From assembly GCA_020249265.1 (NCBI GenBank), contig JADCGA010000011.1, positions 186,001 through 250,000 of the forward strand: 64,000 nt of DNA. The letters are read 5' to 3'. Both the position numbers and the translations under genes were made by a program. Shown here piece by piece: positions 7,382-16,635 of this stretch. Every line of letters begins with the position of its first letter. Position 1 is the stretch's first letter. The notes under the pieces are model-generated. The model was given only the letters and a program-made list of their open reading frames with translations. It had not been told where the DNA came from and did not search any database. The DNA comes from Roseomonas sp. Lineage in GTDB: Bacteria; Pseudomonadota; Alphaproteobacteria; Acetobacterales; Acetobacteraceae.

Positions 7382-10300
7382 GTGAGACGGGTCGCAGGTC
7401 AAGCGGGGCGAGGGTTGAAACTGCTGGCAAGGGCCTGCCTGACCCTGTCGCTGGTGGTGGGTCTTGCCCTGGCCGGGCTGGTTTGGCGGCTGGAACAGGG
7501 CCCGATCAGCCTGCCTTGGCTGGCCCGCCAGGCGGAGGACGCCGCCAATCAGGCGCTGGCTGGCCAGAAGGTCGCCATCGCCGAAGCCGCGATTTCCTGG
7601 GCGGGCTGGTGGGAAGGGCATCGTTCACCCATTGCGGTGCGCTTTTCCGAAATCAGGCTGGTTGACAAGCATGATGGGCTGATTGCGGTTTTGCCGCAGG
7701 TGGATGCTTCCCTGTCACTGGGCGGCTTGCTGCGCGGGCATATCGGCTTGCGCGCGTTGGAATTGCGCGGCCTCAGCCTGCTGGCAAATCGTGATAAGGC
7801 GGGGGCGCTTTCGCTTGGGCTGGCAGCTTCTGCTCAGGCCGAAGCCACGGAAGCACCAGGCACCGCGCTTGATGCCTTGGCCGAGATCATCACCGCCTGG
7901 CTTGAGCCCCCCAATGAGGAAACGGCGCTTTCTGCGATCAGGCGCATCGCCTTGCTGGATGCCAGGCTTGTGCTTGCCGATGAAGCTTCTGGCCGTGTGC
8001 TGCGCGCGAACCTTGCCGAGCTTAGTCTGCAACGCCGCAGCGCGGGTGGGTTGGATTTGGCCGGGCAGGCGCTGCTGGAAGTGGCCGATCAGCGCATTCC
8101 CGTGGAAATCGCCGGCAGGCTTGAACGCGCGCTCTGGCGCGGAGAGGCTTCCTTCACCGCGCATGGCATTCGCCCTGCGGCGCTTGCCAAGATCAGCCCT
8201 GAATTGGCGCCTTTGGCCGCGCTGGATGCGGAAGCGGAAATCGGCCTGATCGCGCGCTTTACCGGCGCGCCGCAGCCGGATGTGCTGATGGCGCGGATAC
8301 GCACCGGCGCTGGCGTGCTGCATGTTCCGGATAAAGGCGGGGATTTAACCTTTGCGGCCATCGCGCTTGATGCGACCCTGGCCGAAGATGTGGTGCGCGT
8401 GGAACGCTTGGCGTTTTCGCCCCAGCCATCGCCGCGCCCAGGCGCCAGCCCGCCGCCAGTGGTTGGCGCGTCAGGGGAGGCGCGCCTGAAGGATGGCGCC
8501 TGGCAAGCAGCGGCTGATGTCAGCATGAGCGGTTTGGACATTGCCGATCTGACGCATTACTGGCCGCCGAGCATTGCACCCAAGCAACGCGAATGGCTGG
8601 CTGAAAACCTGACTGCCGGCATGCTACGCGAAGGCGCCTGGCGGCTTGAAGCGCGGATCGGTGCGGATGGCAGTGCCGCGGAAATCACGGGCCTGAGCGG
8701 GATAGCGCGGGCGGATGGCGTGACCGTTCACTGGCTGCGACCCATTCCGCCCTTTCAGGGTGCCAATGGCGAGGCACGTTTTTCGCTCGACAAGATCGAA
8801 ATCTCAGCGACCAGCGGTCAGCAATCCGGCACCGGGATTGTGACGGATGGCGCGACGGTTTCGATCAGCTTCGCGACCAATCCTGAAATCGCACGCATTG
8901 AGGCGAAGCTGCGCGGCCCGCTGGCAGAGGCTTGGAGTATTGTGCGCCATCCGCGGCTGAAAATTTTCGAGAGGCGCCCGCCGCCGATCAATGACCCAAC
9001 CGGCACGCTTGATGCCGCGACGCTGAAGCTGAGCTTCCCGCTCATCAAGGCTTTGGATATCGAACAGATTGACATCCAGGCCGAGCTTGAGGTGCGGGAT
9101 TTGCGCATCCCGCGCATTGCCTTTGACCGCGACCTGGAACGCGGTGTCGCCAAGGTTTCGGTCACCAATAATGGCCTGTCCGCCACAGGCACTGGCGTGC
9201 TTGGCGATATCGAAGCCCGCATCCAGCAGGAGACGGATTTCCGCAACGGTGCGCCCACGGATATTGTGGCGCGTGAAATCATCTCAGCGCGCGCCGATGC
9301 CAGGCAATTGGCAGCGCTTGGCTTGGATGGCAGGCCACTACTTGAAGGCCCGGTGCAGCTGGATCTTCGCAATGAAACCCGCCGCAATGGGCAAGCGCGG
9401 CTTTCGGTGCGGGCTGATTTACGCGCTGCTACACTCAATGTGGAACCTTTGGCCTGGAGCAAGCCACCGGGGGTCGCCGGCAATGCGGAGGCGATGGTGC
9501 TGATGCAGGGCGGCGCGGTGACGCTGATCGAAAGTTTTCGTATTGAAACGCCCGATGCGCAGGTGCGGGGCCGCGCCAGTGAGCTTCGCCAGAACGTCCC
9601 GCAACGCATAGACCTGACCAGCGCAAACATCGGGCGTTCGCGCTTCAGCGGGCTGTTGCGCCCGCCGGCGCAGCGCGGCACAGGCCAATGGATCATTTCC
9701 TTGACGGGGCCGGTGCTTGATTTGGCCCCCGTCCTCGCACGGCATGAGTTGCCAGAAGCCAATCCGGAAGAAAGCGCGGCAGCCCAATTGGTGGCGCGGT
9801 TTGAAAGGGTTCTGTTGCCGCATCAGCGCGAAATCACTGCGCTTGAAGCGCAATTATTGGTCAATAGGCTTGGTGTCATGCAGCAAGCGCGCATCAATGG
9901 ACGCTTGTCCGAACGCGGCGGCTTCACCGTCACGATCACGCCCAATGGCCAGCGCCGCGCTGTAACGGTGTCAAGCGACAATGGCGGCGAATTGCTGCGC
10001 GCCTTTGATGTGCTGAAAACCATCCAAGGCGGCAAGCTTTCGGTGACCGCTGCTTATGATCACTCCCGCCCCGGCGCCACGCTGAGCGGAGATGCGGTGC
10101 TGGAGGATTTCGCCGTGCGCGATGCGCCTGGGCTCGGCAAGCTGTTGCAAGCCATGACCCTTTATGGGCTGGTGGATGCGCTCAGTGGCACGGGGCTCAA
10201 TTTCACCCGCGCGACAATCCCCTTCAGCCTGAGCCCTGATGCTCTGGTGTTGCAGGATGTGCGCGCCTTTTCATCTTCCCTTGGTCTCACCGCCAAAGGG

Positions 10301-10570
10301 CGCATTGATCGCCAGAGTGATACGCTTGACCTGGAGGGCACCATTGTGCCGGCCTATATCTTCAACACGCTGTTGGGGCGTATTCCGATTTTCGGTCGGC
10401 TATTCAGCCCGGAAGAAGGTGGCGGGCTATTCGCGATTTCCTATCGCATGCGTGGGCCGCTGAATGATCCGCAGACCAGCATCAACCCGCTGGCGGCGCT
10501 CACACCTGGTTTCCTGCGCGGTATCTTCGGGATTGGTCAGGAACCGGCTGGGCAGACTCCGCGGCAGTGA
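7382..10570 (+). CDS. YhdP/AsmA-like envelope protein (DUF3971 and AsmA C-terminal regions)
   Basis: A very long (about 1,062 residues) single-pass protein of the YhdP/TamB/AsmA superfamily, whose members form bridge-like proteins linking inner and outer membranes and are linked to phospholipid transport. A transmembrane helix (residues 15-34, LARACLTLSLVVGLALAGLVW) is followed by a long beta-rich periplasmic part. The C-terminus has the typical AsmA pattern, including RGPLNDPQTSINPLAALTPGFL. I place the start at GTG 7382, which has AGGG five bases upstream. The frame also allows GTG 7331, which would overlap the glnE start. Helical-grove details cannot be judged from sequence alone, and the exact transport role in this organism is inferred from family. 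Confidence 0.8.
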   Translation: MRRVAGQAGRGLKLLARACLTLSLVVGLALAGLVWRLEQGPISLPWLARQAEDAANQALAGQKVAIAEAAISWAGWWEGHRSPIAVRFSEIRLVDKHDGLIAVLPQVDASLSLGGLLRGHIGLRALELRGLSLLANRDKAGALSLGLAASAQAEATEAPGTALDALAEIITAWLEPPNEETALSAIRRIALLDARLVLADEASGRVLRANLAELSLQRRSAGGLDLAGQALLEVADQRIPVEIAGRLERALWRGEASFTAHGIRPAALAKISPELAPLAALDAEAEIGLIARFTGAPQPDVLMARIRTGAGVLHVPDKGGDLTFAAIALDATLAEDVVRVERLAFSPQPSPRPGASPPPVVGASGEARLKDGAWQAAADVSMSGLDIADLTHYWPPSIAPKQREWLAENLTAGMLREGAWRLEARIGADGSAAEITGLSGIARADGVTVHWLRPIPPFQGANGEARFSLDKIEISATSGQQSGTGIVTDGATVSISFATNPEIARIEAKLRGPLAEAWSIVRHPRLKIFERRPPPINDPTGTLDAATLKLSFPLIKALDIEQIDIQAELEVRDLRIPRIAFDRDLERGVAKVSVTNNGLSATGTGVLGDIEARIQQETDFRNGAPTDIVAREIISARADARQLAALGLDGRPLLEGPVQLDLRNETRRNGQARLSVRADLRAATLNVEPLAWSKPPGVAGNAEAMVLMQGGAVTLIESFRIETPDAQVRGRASELRQNVPQRIDLTSANIGRSRFSGLLRPPAQRGTGQWIISLTGPVLDLAPVLARHELPEANPEESAAAQLVARFERVLLPHQREITALEAQLLVNRLGVMQQARINGRLSERGGFTVTITPNGQRRAVTVSSDNGGELLRAFDVLKTIQGGKLSVTAAYDHSRPGATLSGDAVLEDFAVRDAPGLGKLLQAMTLYGLVDALSGTGLNFTRATIPFSLSPDALVLQDVRAFSSSLGLTAKGRIDRQSDTLDLEGTIVPAYIFNTLLGRIPIFGRLFSPEEGGGLFAISYRMRGPLNDPQTSINPLAALTPGFLRGIFGIGQEPAGQTPRQ

Positions 10571-10649
10571 CCTTGCCTTGCGGCTGGAAAAAGCCAGTGA
10601 TCATCTCGCCGCGAGAACGGCCTTGATTCTCTCCCCTTCCCAGGCGTAA

Positions 10650-10705
10650 CCAGGGCACGGGCCACGCCCCCCCACCGGGGCGCATTCGCTTCTGGAAGGG
10701 AGCCA
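10650..10705 (+). ncRNA. Candidate serC leader RNA (cis-regulatory)
   Basis: Just upstream of serC two short GC hairpins lie back to back: gggc-cac-gccc at 10659-10669 and cccc-acc-gggg at 10670-10680. They are followed by a cgcattcgcttctgg stretch and the GAAGGG ribosome-binding site at 10695-10700. A conserved serC RNA motif is known upstream of serC in alphaproteobacteria (Rfam serC). Position and general shape fit it, but I cannot confirm the consensus by eye. A covariance-model hit would settle it. Confidence 0.4.
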
Positions 10706-10709
10706 CATC

Positions 10710-11882
10710 ATGGCAAGCGCCACCAAGCCGGGGATCCGCCCGGCCAATCCTCGTTTTTCCTCTGGTCCCTGCGCCAAGCGTCCCGGCTGGTCGCTTGCGG
10801 CTTTGGAAGGCGCGCTGCTTGGCCGCAGCCATCGCGCCGCGACGCCGAAGGCGAAGCTCGCGGAAGTGATTACGCTGTCCAAATTCATCCTGGGCATGCC
10901 TTCAGATTGGCGGCTGGGCATTGTGCCGGCGTCCGACACGGGTGCTGTGGAAATGGCGCTGTGGTCCATGCTCGGCGCGCGGGGTGTGGATGTTCTGGTG
11001 TGGGAATCCTTCTCCAAGGATTGGGCCACTGATGTACTCAAGCAATTGAAGCTCGCTGATGCGCGCGTGCTTGATGCGCCCTATGGCAAGCTGCCCGATC
11101 TTGGCGCGGTTGATCCGGCGCGGGATACGGTTTTTGTCTGGAATGGCACCACCAGCGGCGTGCGCCTGACCAACGCCGATTTCATCAGCGCCGATCGTGA
11201 AGGGCTTGCGATTTGTGACGCGACCAGCGCGGCCTTTGCGATGGATTTGCCCTGGGCGAAGTTGGATGTGGTTACCTGGTCCTGGCAGAAGGTGCTGGGC
11301 GGGGAAGCGGCGCATGGCATGTTGGCGCTGTCCCCGCGCGCCGTGGCGCGGCTTGAATCCTATTCTCCGCCCTGGCCCATGCCGAAGATTTTTCGCCTCA
11401 GCAGCGGCGGCAAACTGAGTGAGGGTGTCTTCAAGGGCGAGACAATCAACACGCCGTCTATGCTATGCGTTGAGGATGCTTTGGATGGGCTGCGCTGGGC
11501 GGAAAGCATTGGCGGGCTGAAGGGCTTGATTGCGCGCAGTGAAGCCAATCTTGCCGCGGTTGCGGATTGGGTTGCAGCGGGCAGTGGCTATAGTTTCCTC
11601 GCGCAGGATGCGGCGACGCGGTCTTGCACCTCCATCTGCCTGACCATCACGGCACCTTGGTTCTCAGCACTTGGTGATGAAGCGAAGGCCGCGGCGGCGA
11701 AGAAGGTTGCCTCCTTGCTGGAAAAGGAAGGCGTCGCGTTGGATGCCGGCGCCTATCGTGATGCGCCACCGGGCCTGCGCATCTGGGGTGGTGCGACGGT
11801 TGAAACCGCTGACATCAAGGCGCTGCTGCCTTGGCTGGATTGGGCGCTTGCATCCGTGCAAGCCGAAACGGCGGGGGCGTGA
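10710..11882 (+). CDS. serC: Phosphoserine transaminase
   Basis: SerC transfers an amino group from glutamate to 3-phosphohydroxypyruvate, giving phosphoserine (second step of serine synthesis). It is a class-V PLP aminotransferase of 390 residues, the long alphaproteobacterial type. The N-terminal [15 protein letters not shown] and the PLP-binding lysine in [10 protein letters not shown] (Lys194) are diagnostic. Aspartate of the cofactor pocket is in [13 protein letters not shown]. The next gene, five bases on, is serA, which makes its substrate, so the pair forms a serine operon. A candidate RNA leader precedes it. Confidence 0.95.
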   Translation: MASATKPGIRPANPRFSSGPCAKRPGWSLAALEGALLGRSHRAATPKAKLAEVITLSKFILGMPSDWRLGIVPASDTGAVEMALWSMLGARGVDVLVWESFSKDWATDVLKQLKLADARVLDAPYGKLPDLGAVDPARDTVFVWNGTTSGVRLTNADFISADREGLAICDATSAAFAMDLPWAKLDVVTWSWQKVLGGEAAHGMLALSPRAVARLESYSPPWPMPKIFRLSSGGKLSEGVFKGETINTPSMLCVEDALDGLRWAESIGGLKGLIARSEANLAAVADWVAAGSGYSFLAQDAATRSCTSICLTITAPWFSALGDEAKAAAAKKVASLLEKEGVALDAGAYRDAPPGLRIWGGATVETADIKALLPWLDWALASVQAETAGA

Positions 11883-11887
11883 GGCCC

Positions 11888-13474
11888 ATGCCGCGCGTTC
11901 TAATTTCCGACAAACTCAGCCCCGCCGCGGTCGCGATTTTTCGCGAACGCCGCATTGAAGCCGATGTCAAAACCGGCCTTTCGCCCGCTGAACTCCGCGC
12001 CATCATCGGTGAGTATGATGGCTTGGCGGTGCGTTCCGCCACCAAGGTCACACGCGAAGTTTTGGAAGCCGCACCGCGCCTGAAAGTGGTGGGGCGTGCC
12101 GGCATTGGCGTTGACAATGTGGATGTCACCTGCGCCACAGCGCGCGGTGTTGTTGTGATGAACACGCCCTTCGGCAATGCGATTACCACCGCCGAACACG
12201 CCATTGCGATGATGTTCGCGCTGGCGCGGCAATTGCCGGAAGCCTCGGCCTCCACCAAGGCGGGCAAATGGGAAAAGAACCGCTTCATGGGGGTGGAGCT
12301 TTTCGCCAAAACCCTGGGCCTGATCGGTTGCGGCAATATCGGCGGCATTGTTGCTGATCGTGCCAATGGATTGAAGATGAAGGTGATCGCCTTCGATCCT
12401 TTCCTTTCCGAAAAACGCGCCGTTGAAATCGGTGTGGAGAAGGTGGAACTGCCCGAATTGCTGGCGCGCGCTGATTTCATCACGCTCCATGCGCCCATGA
12501 CGGAACAGACGCGCAATATCCTCTCGCGCGAGAATATCGCGCGCATGAAAAAGGGTGCGCGGCTGATCAACTGCGCGCGCGGCGGCCTGGTGGATGAGGT
12601 AGCGCTGGCTGAGGCACTGCAATCGGGCCATTTGGCCGGCGCTGCCTTGGATGTGTTCGAGGTCGAACCCGCCACCGACAGCCCGCTTTTCGCCTTGGAA
12701 AACGTGGTTTGCACCCCGCATCTGGGTGCGGCGACGAATGAGGCTCAGGAGAATGTGGCCCTGCAAGTCGCCGAACAAATGTCGGATTTCCTGCTGACCG
12801 GCGCGGTTTCCAACGCCATCAATATGCCAAGCGTGACTGCGGAAGAGGCGCCGCGGTTAAAACCCTATATGGAATTGGCGCGTTTGCTGGGTTCCATGGC
12901 GGGGCAGCTTTCGGCTGGGCAGGATGATGCGATCAAGGCGATCAGCATTGAATATGAAGGCCATGCGGCGGAGCTTAATCGCCGCCCGCTGACGGCCGCC
13001 GCTTTGGCCGGTGTGCTGACGCCGCAAATGGGTGCGGTGAATATGGTGAATGCGCCGGTGCTGGCGAAGGAACGCGGCATTGACGTGGCGGAAACCATCA
13101 TGGAACGGCGGGGCGAATATCAAACCCTGCTCACCATCACCGTCACCACCAATCAGGGGCAACGTTCCATCGCGGGCACTTTACTTGCGGAAAACAAGCC
13201 GCGTCTGGTGGCCATCAAGGGCATTGCGGTGGAAGCCGATTTCGCGCCGCATATGCTTTATGTGACCAACCAAGATAAGCCGGGCTTTATCGGGCGTTTC
13301 GGCACGGCGCTGGCGGAAGCGGGCATCAATATCGGCACGCTGCATCTGGGCCGCGCGGCGCCCGGAGGCGATGCTATCTGCCTGGTTGGGCTGGATGGCC
13401 CAATGCCGGAAGCGGTCCTGGCCGAAGTGCGGCGCCTGCCCTTGGTGGTGCGCGCGACGCCGCTTAGCTTTTGA
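11888..13474 (+). CDS. serA: D-3-phosphoglycerate dehydrogenase
   Basis: SerA oxidises 3-phosphoglycerate with NAD+, the first step of serine synthesis. The 528-residue length is the long form with substrate-binding, nucleotide-binding, intervening (ASB) and C-terminal ACT domains. Visible features are GRAGIGVDNVD (69-79), the GCGNIG dinucleotide turn (147-152), catalytic Arg231 (CARGG), Glu260 and His278 (TPHLG). The ACT domain covers roughly 455-528 (YVTNQDKPGFIGRFGTALAE) and is the expected site of serine feedback. The frame is open further upstream, but ATG 11888 starts at the conserved PRVLISDKL. It ends three bases from the convergent purB stop, with no room for a separate terminator. 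Confidence 0.96.
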   Translation: MPRVLISDKLSPAAVAIFRERRIEADVKTGLSPAELRAIIGEYDGLAVRSATKVTREVLEAAPRLKVVGRAGIGVDNVDVTCATARGVVVMNTPFGNAITTAEHAIAMMFALARQLPEASASTKAGKWEKNRFMGVELFAKTLGLIGCGNIGGIVADRANGLKMKVIAFDPFLSEKRAVEIGVEKVELPELLARADFITLHAPMTEQTRNILSRENIARMKKGARLINCARGGLVDEVALAEALQSGHLAGAALDVFEVEPATDSPLFALENVVCTPHLGAATNEAQENVALQVAEQMSDFLLTGAVSNAINMPSVTAEEAPRLKPYMELARLLGSMAGQLSAGQDDAIKAISIEYEGHAAELNRRPLTAAALAGVLTPQMGAVNMVNAPVLAKERGIDVAETIMERRGEYQTLLTITVTTNQGQRSIAGTLLAENKPRLVAIKGIAVEADFAPHMLYVTNQDKPGFIGRFGTALAEAGINIGTLHLGRAAPGGDAICLVGLDGPMPEAVLAEVRRLPLVVRATPLSF

Positions 13475-13477
13475 CGC

Positions 13478-14812
13478 TTAACTGCCAAAAACGCGCGCGA
13501 AAATGGTCTCCACATGGCCAAAATCGCGCGCGGGATCCATGGCGCGATCAAGCGCTGCGCCATCCATCAGCGCAGCCACGCCGGCATCTTCAAGTAAATT
13601 GGTGCGGAAATCCTTCGCACCCGCGCTGCCCAAGGCCTGCCAGGTTGCCATGGCGCAGCGCTGTACGGTGGCATAGGCGTCTTCGCGGCTCATGCCCGCC
13701 TGGGTCAGCGCCAGCAGCACCTTCTGGCTATGCACGACGCCGCCCAGGCTTTCCAGATTGGCCTGCATCCGCGCCGGATAGATGGTGAGCTTTTCCATCA
13801 TGCCGGTCAGGCGCATCAGCGCGAAATCCAGCGCAATCGTCGCATCCGGGCCAATCACGCGCTCTACCGATGAATGGCTGATATCGCGTTCATGCCAAAG
13901 CGCCACATTCTCCAAGGCTGGCACGACATAACCACGCACCAGCCGCGCCAGACCGGTCAGGTTTTCACTGAGCACAGGGTTACGCTTATGCGGCATGGCA
14001 GAAGAACCCTTCTGCCCGGCATGGAAAAATTCCTCAGCTTCGCGCACCTCGCTTCTTTGCAGATGGCGCACTTCGGTCGCCAGCCGTTCAATGCCCGTCG
14101 CCACCACTGCCAGCGCCGCAAAGAAGGCCGCGTGACGGTCACGCGGGATGACTTGCGTTGAAACCGGTTCTACCGAAAGGCCAAGCTTTCCCGCAACAAA
14201 GGCTTCGACGCGCGGATCAACACTGGCAAACGTACCGACAGGGCCGGAAATGGCGCAGGTCGCGACCTCGGCACGCGCCGCCAACAACCGCGCGCGGTTC
14301 CGGGCAAACTCCGCATGATAACCAGCCAGCTTCAGGCCGAAGGTGGTGGGCTCAGCATGGATGGCGTGGCTGCGGCCAATAGTGGGGGTGAATTTATGCT
14401 CCATCGCCCGCGCCTTCAGCGCGGCCAGCAGCGCATCAACATCCGCAATCAGCAAATCCGCCGCCTGGGTCATTTGCACGGCCAGGCAGGTATCCAGCAC
14501 ATCGGAAGAAGTCATGCCCTGATGCATGAAGCGCGCTTCCGGCCCGATGCCTTCCCCCATCCAGGTCAGGAAGGCGATCACATCATGGCGCGTGACGCTT
14601 TCAATCTCATCAATCCGGGCGATATCGGCATCAGTGATGCCCGCAGCGCGCGGCGCGCCCTTATCGCGGATGATGCGCGCGGCCTCAGCCGGGATGGTGC
14701 CGATGCGGCCCATTTCCTCAGCCGCCAGGGCCTCAATCTCGAACCAGATGCGGTAGCGATTGGCGGGGGCCCAGATGGCTTCCATTTGCGGGCGGGAATA
14801 GCGCGGGACCAT
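13478..14812 (-). CDS. purB: Adenylosuccinate lyase
   Basis: PurB cleaves fumarate from SAICAR and from adenylosuccinate, acting twice in purine synthesis. It is a fumarase/aspartase-superfamily helical enzyme of 444 residues. It has the superfamily signature GSSAMPHKRNPV (269-280) on the flexible catalytic loop, TSSD at 101-104, and the GRSHAIHAEPTTFG region with His149 and His152. The start at 14812 gives the standard MVPRYSRPQM N-terminus. purA, acting one step earlier, is 3 kb away on the other strand. It is transcribed alone, divergently from the first terC gene. Confidence 0.96.
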   Translation of the reverse strand: MVPRYSRPQMEAIWAPANRYRIWFEIEALAAEEMGRIGTIPAEAARIIRDKGAPRAAGITDADIARIDEIESVTRHDVIAFLTWMGEGIGPEARFMHQGMTSSDVLDTCLAVQMTQAADLLIADVDALLAALKARAMEHKFTPTIGRSHAIHAEPTTFGLKLAGYHAEFARNRARLLAARAEVATCAISGPVGTFASVDPRVEAFVAGKLGLSVEPVSTQVIPRDRHAAFFAALAVVATGIERLATEVRHLQRSEVREAEEFFHAGQKGSSAMPHKRNPVLSENLTGLARLVRGYVVPALENVALWHERDISHSSVERVIGPDATIALDFALMRLTGMMEKLTIYPARMQANLESLGGVVHSQKVLLALTQAGMSREDAYATVQRCAMATWQALGSAGAKDFRTNLLEDAGVAALMDGAALDRAMDPARDFGHVETIFARVFGS

Positions 14813-14955
14813 GGGGGAGGCTCCAAAACGGCTATGTCCTTCTGGCGCTTTGGAAGCCTAATGGCAAGCTTTGGACCTTCTACCCGCTTGCGGGGCGGCA
14901 CCGGGCTGGCTAAAGAAAACGTAATGTCAAACGCTCAAACTGGAATTCCCTAAAA

Positions 14956-15777
14956 ATGTTGGAATCACTCCCTGACTGGGTGCAGCCACTTCTCATGGTT
15001 CTGTTCATTGACGTTGTGCTCGCTGGCGATAACGCCATCGTGGTGGGCATGGCGGCGGCGGGGTTACCGCCGGAACAGCGGAAAAAGGCTATTTTCTGGG
15101 GTATTATCGCAGCCACGCTGATGCGTATCGGCTTTGCGTCCATCACCGTGCAATTGCTGCAAATCGTTGGAATTGTTTTGGCGGGTGGCGTTTTGCTGCT
15201 TTGGGTCTGCTGGAAAATGTATCGCGAATTGCGTGATGGCGGCAGCCATGGCGACGCTTCGGTCACCGATCAGCATGAAGGGGTGGAAGCGCTGGAAAAC
15301 GGCGCTGCAACAGGGGCGCCGAAAAAGACGCTGCGTCAGGCCATCACCCAGATCCTGGTCGCCGATGTTTCCATGTCGCTTGATAACGTACTGGCGGTGG
15401 CCGGGGCGGCCAAGGACCACCCCTATATTCTAATCATCGGGCTTGCGGTTTCCGTGGTGCTGATGGGGGTTGCGGCCACTTTCATCGCGCGCTTGCTTGA
15501 TAAGTACCGCTGGATTGCCTGGGTAGGCCTGTTCATCATCCTGTATGTTGCGGGCATGATGATTTTTGAGGGAACCCAACAGGTTACCCAGCAGGTGGCT
15601 GAGGCTTATGCTTACCTGTTCCTGCCGCTTGGCTTCCTGGCCTTGCCAGGGGTCTTCCCGGTCTGGCTGTGGGTGGGTGTCACTTTCCTGCAACTGGTCG
15701 TCTATACGGGCATCGCTGCCTTCGTGTCCGATGTGGTGCGGCAAGCGCGGCGCGGTTCAACTGCCGCCCATGGCTGA
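14956..15777 (+). CDS. TerC family integral membrane protein (first of a tandem pair)
   Basis: A 273-residue polytopic membrane protein of the TerC family (YjbE-like), whose characterised members export manganese or help metallate exported enzymes. The two family repeats are clear: FIDVVLAGDNAIVVGMAAAGLP near residues 17-38, and ADVSMSLDNVLAVAGAA near 136-152. The GDN and SLDN aspartates are the probable cation site. A charged cytoplasmic loop (His/Glu-rich, about residues 92-118) separates the halves. ATG 14956 follows an AT-rich segment. A terminator hairpin follows the gene, so the second copy has its own leader. Confidence 0.88.
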   Translation: MLESLPDWVQPLLMVLFIDVVLAGDNAIVVGMAAAGLPPEQRKKAIFWGIIAATLMRIGFASITVQLLQIVGIVLAGGVLLLWVCWKMYRELRDGGSHGDASVTDQHEGVEALENGAATGAPKKTLRQAITQILVADVSMSLDNVLAVAGAAKDHPYILIIGLAVSVVLMGVAATFIARLLDKYRWIAWVGLFIILYVAGMMIFEGTQQVTQQVAEAYAYLFLPLGFLALPGVFPVWLWVGVTFLQLVVYTGIAAFVSDVVRQARRGSTAAHG

Positions 15778-15780
15778 CCT

Positions 15781-15803
15781 GCGGGGCTTCACGCCCCGCC
15801 TTT
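15781..15803 (+). terminator. Rho-independent terminator after the first terC gene
   Basis: A 7-bp GC stem (15781-15787 with 15793-15799, gcggggc/gccccgc) with a five-base loop is followed by CTTT, four bases after the stop codon. The T run is short but stem and position are convincing. Confidence 0.65.
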
Positions 15804-15841
15804 AACCCGTTACGGTTATCGCCGCCGGGACAGGCCAGAGC

Positions 15842-15892
15842 GACGCATAATGTTTATGCGTGCCTTCGGGCTTGCTTACCCGGAGCGTCGTT
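15842..15892 (+). promoter_or_regulatory. Structured 5' leader of the second terC gene
   Basis: Directly ahead of the second terC start lie a perfect 7-bp hairpin (acgcata/tatgcgt, 15843-15849 and 15855-15861) and then a gcc-TTCG-ggc tetraloop hairpin (15862-15871). The GGAG ribosome-binding site is at 15882-15885. A gcgtcg at the 3' end (15886-15891) can alternatively pair with cgacgc at 15841-15846, and the cccgg containing the ribosome-binding site can pair with ccggg upstream (about 15825-15829). Mutually exclusive folds around a ribosome-binding site are what a translational switch would need. I do not see the GGGGAGUAGC core of the manganese yybP-ykoY riboswitch. Confidence 0.35.
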
Positions 15893-16579
15893 ATGGATTT
15901 TTCGACCATTCTGGAGAACTTCAATCTGGCCACCTTTGGCCAGATCATGTTCGCCAATGTTGTATTGTCTGGTGACAATGCGGTGCTGATTGGCCTGGCG
16001 GCGGCCGGCCTGCCCGCCGCGCAGCGTTCCCGCGCCATTTTGTTCGGCATGATCTTCGCCACCGTGCTGCGCGTGATCTTCTCGGTTTTCGCGGTCTATT
16101 TGCTGGAAGTGCCGGGGCTATTGCTGATTGGCGGGCTTCTGCTGCTGTGGATCGCCTATGGCTTCTTCAAGGAATTGCGCGACGAAAAGCATGAAGAAGA
16201 AAACCCCGAGGGCCATGAGGATGGCGCCGGCGGCAAATCCATGATGCAGGCGCTGAAGCAGATTGTGATCGCCGATGTTTCCATGTCCCTTGATAACGTT
16301 CTGGCGATTGCGGGCATTGCGCGCGGCAATCTGCCCATGCTGATCCTGGGGCTTGGCGTTTCCATCATCCTGATGGGGGTCGCGGCTTCGATCATCGCCC
16401 GGCTGCTGGCCCGGTTTCGCTGGATTGCCTATGCCGGCGTTGCGCTGATTGCCTGGATCGGCATTGAAATGACCTATGAGGGCGCGCATCAGCTTTACGC
16501 CTATCTGACCGGCACCGGCCATGGGCATGCGGAAATGCTGAGCCCCGGTCGAGCGGGTGATTTCACCCGATCAGGCTGA
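15893..16579 (+). CDS. TerC family integral membrane protein (second of a tandem pair)
   Basis: A 228-residue TerC paralogue, shorter at the C-terminus than its neighbour. It has the same paired motifs, ANVVLSGDNAVLIGLAAAGLP near residues 21-41 and ADVSMSLDNVLAIAGIA near 125-141. A hydrophilic loop rich in Glu, His and Asp (DEKHEEENPEGHEDG, about 98-112) may bind metal. The ATG at 15893 has GGAG seven bases upstream; an earlier in-frame ATG at 15860 would begin inside the hairpin leader and is unlikely. Manganese or another divalent cation is the expected substrate by family. hisZ follows closely on the same strand. Confidence 0.88.
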   Translation: MDFSTILENFNLATFGQIMFANVVLSGDNAVLIGLAAAGLPAAQRSRAILFGMIFATVLRVIFSVFAVYLLEVPGLLLIGGLLLLWIAYGFFKELRDEKHEEENPEGHEDGAGGKSMMQALKQIVIADVSMSLDNVLAIAGIARGNLPMLILGLGVSIILMGVAASIIARLLARFRWIAYAGVALIAWIGIEMTYEGAHQLYAYLTGTGHGHAEMLSPGRAGDFTRSG

Positions 16580-16635
16580 GGGTGACGGCAGGGCTTGCCG
16601 AGCCGCGCCACCCCTGCCAAACCCTGCCCTCGCCC

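Noticed and set aside
15804-15892. yybP-ykoY manganese riboswitch before the second terC gene
   Set aside because: The conserved GGGGAGUAGC core is not present; kept only as an unclassified structured leader.
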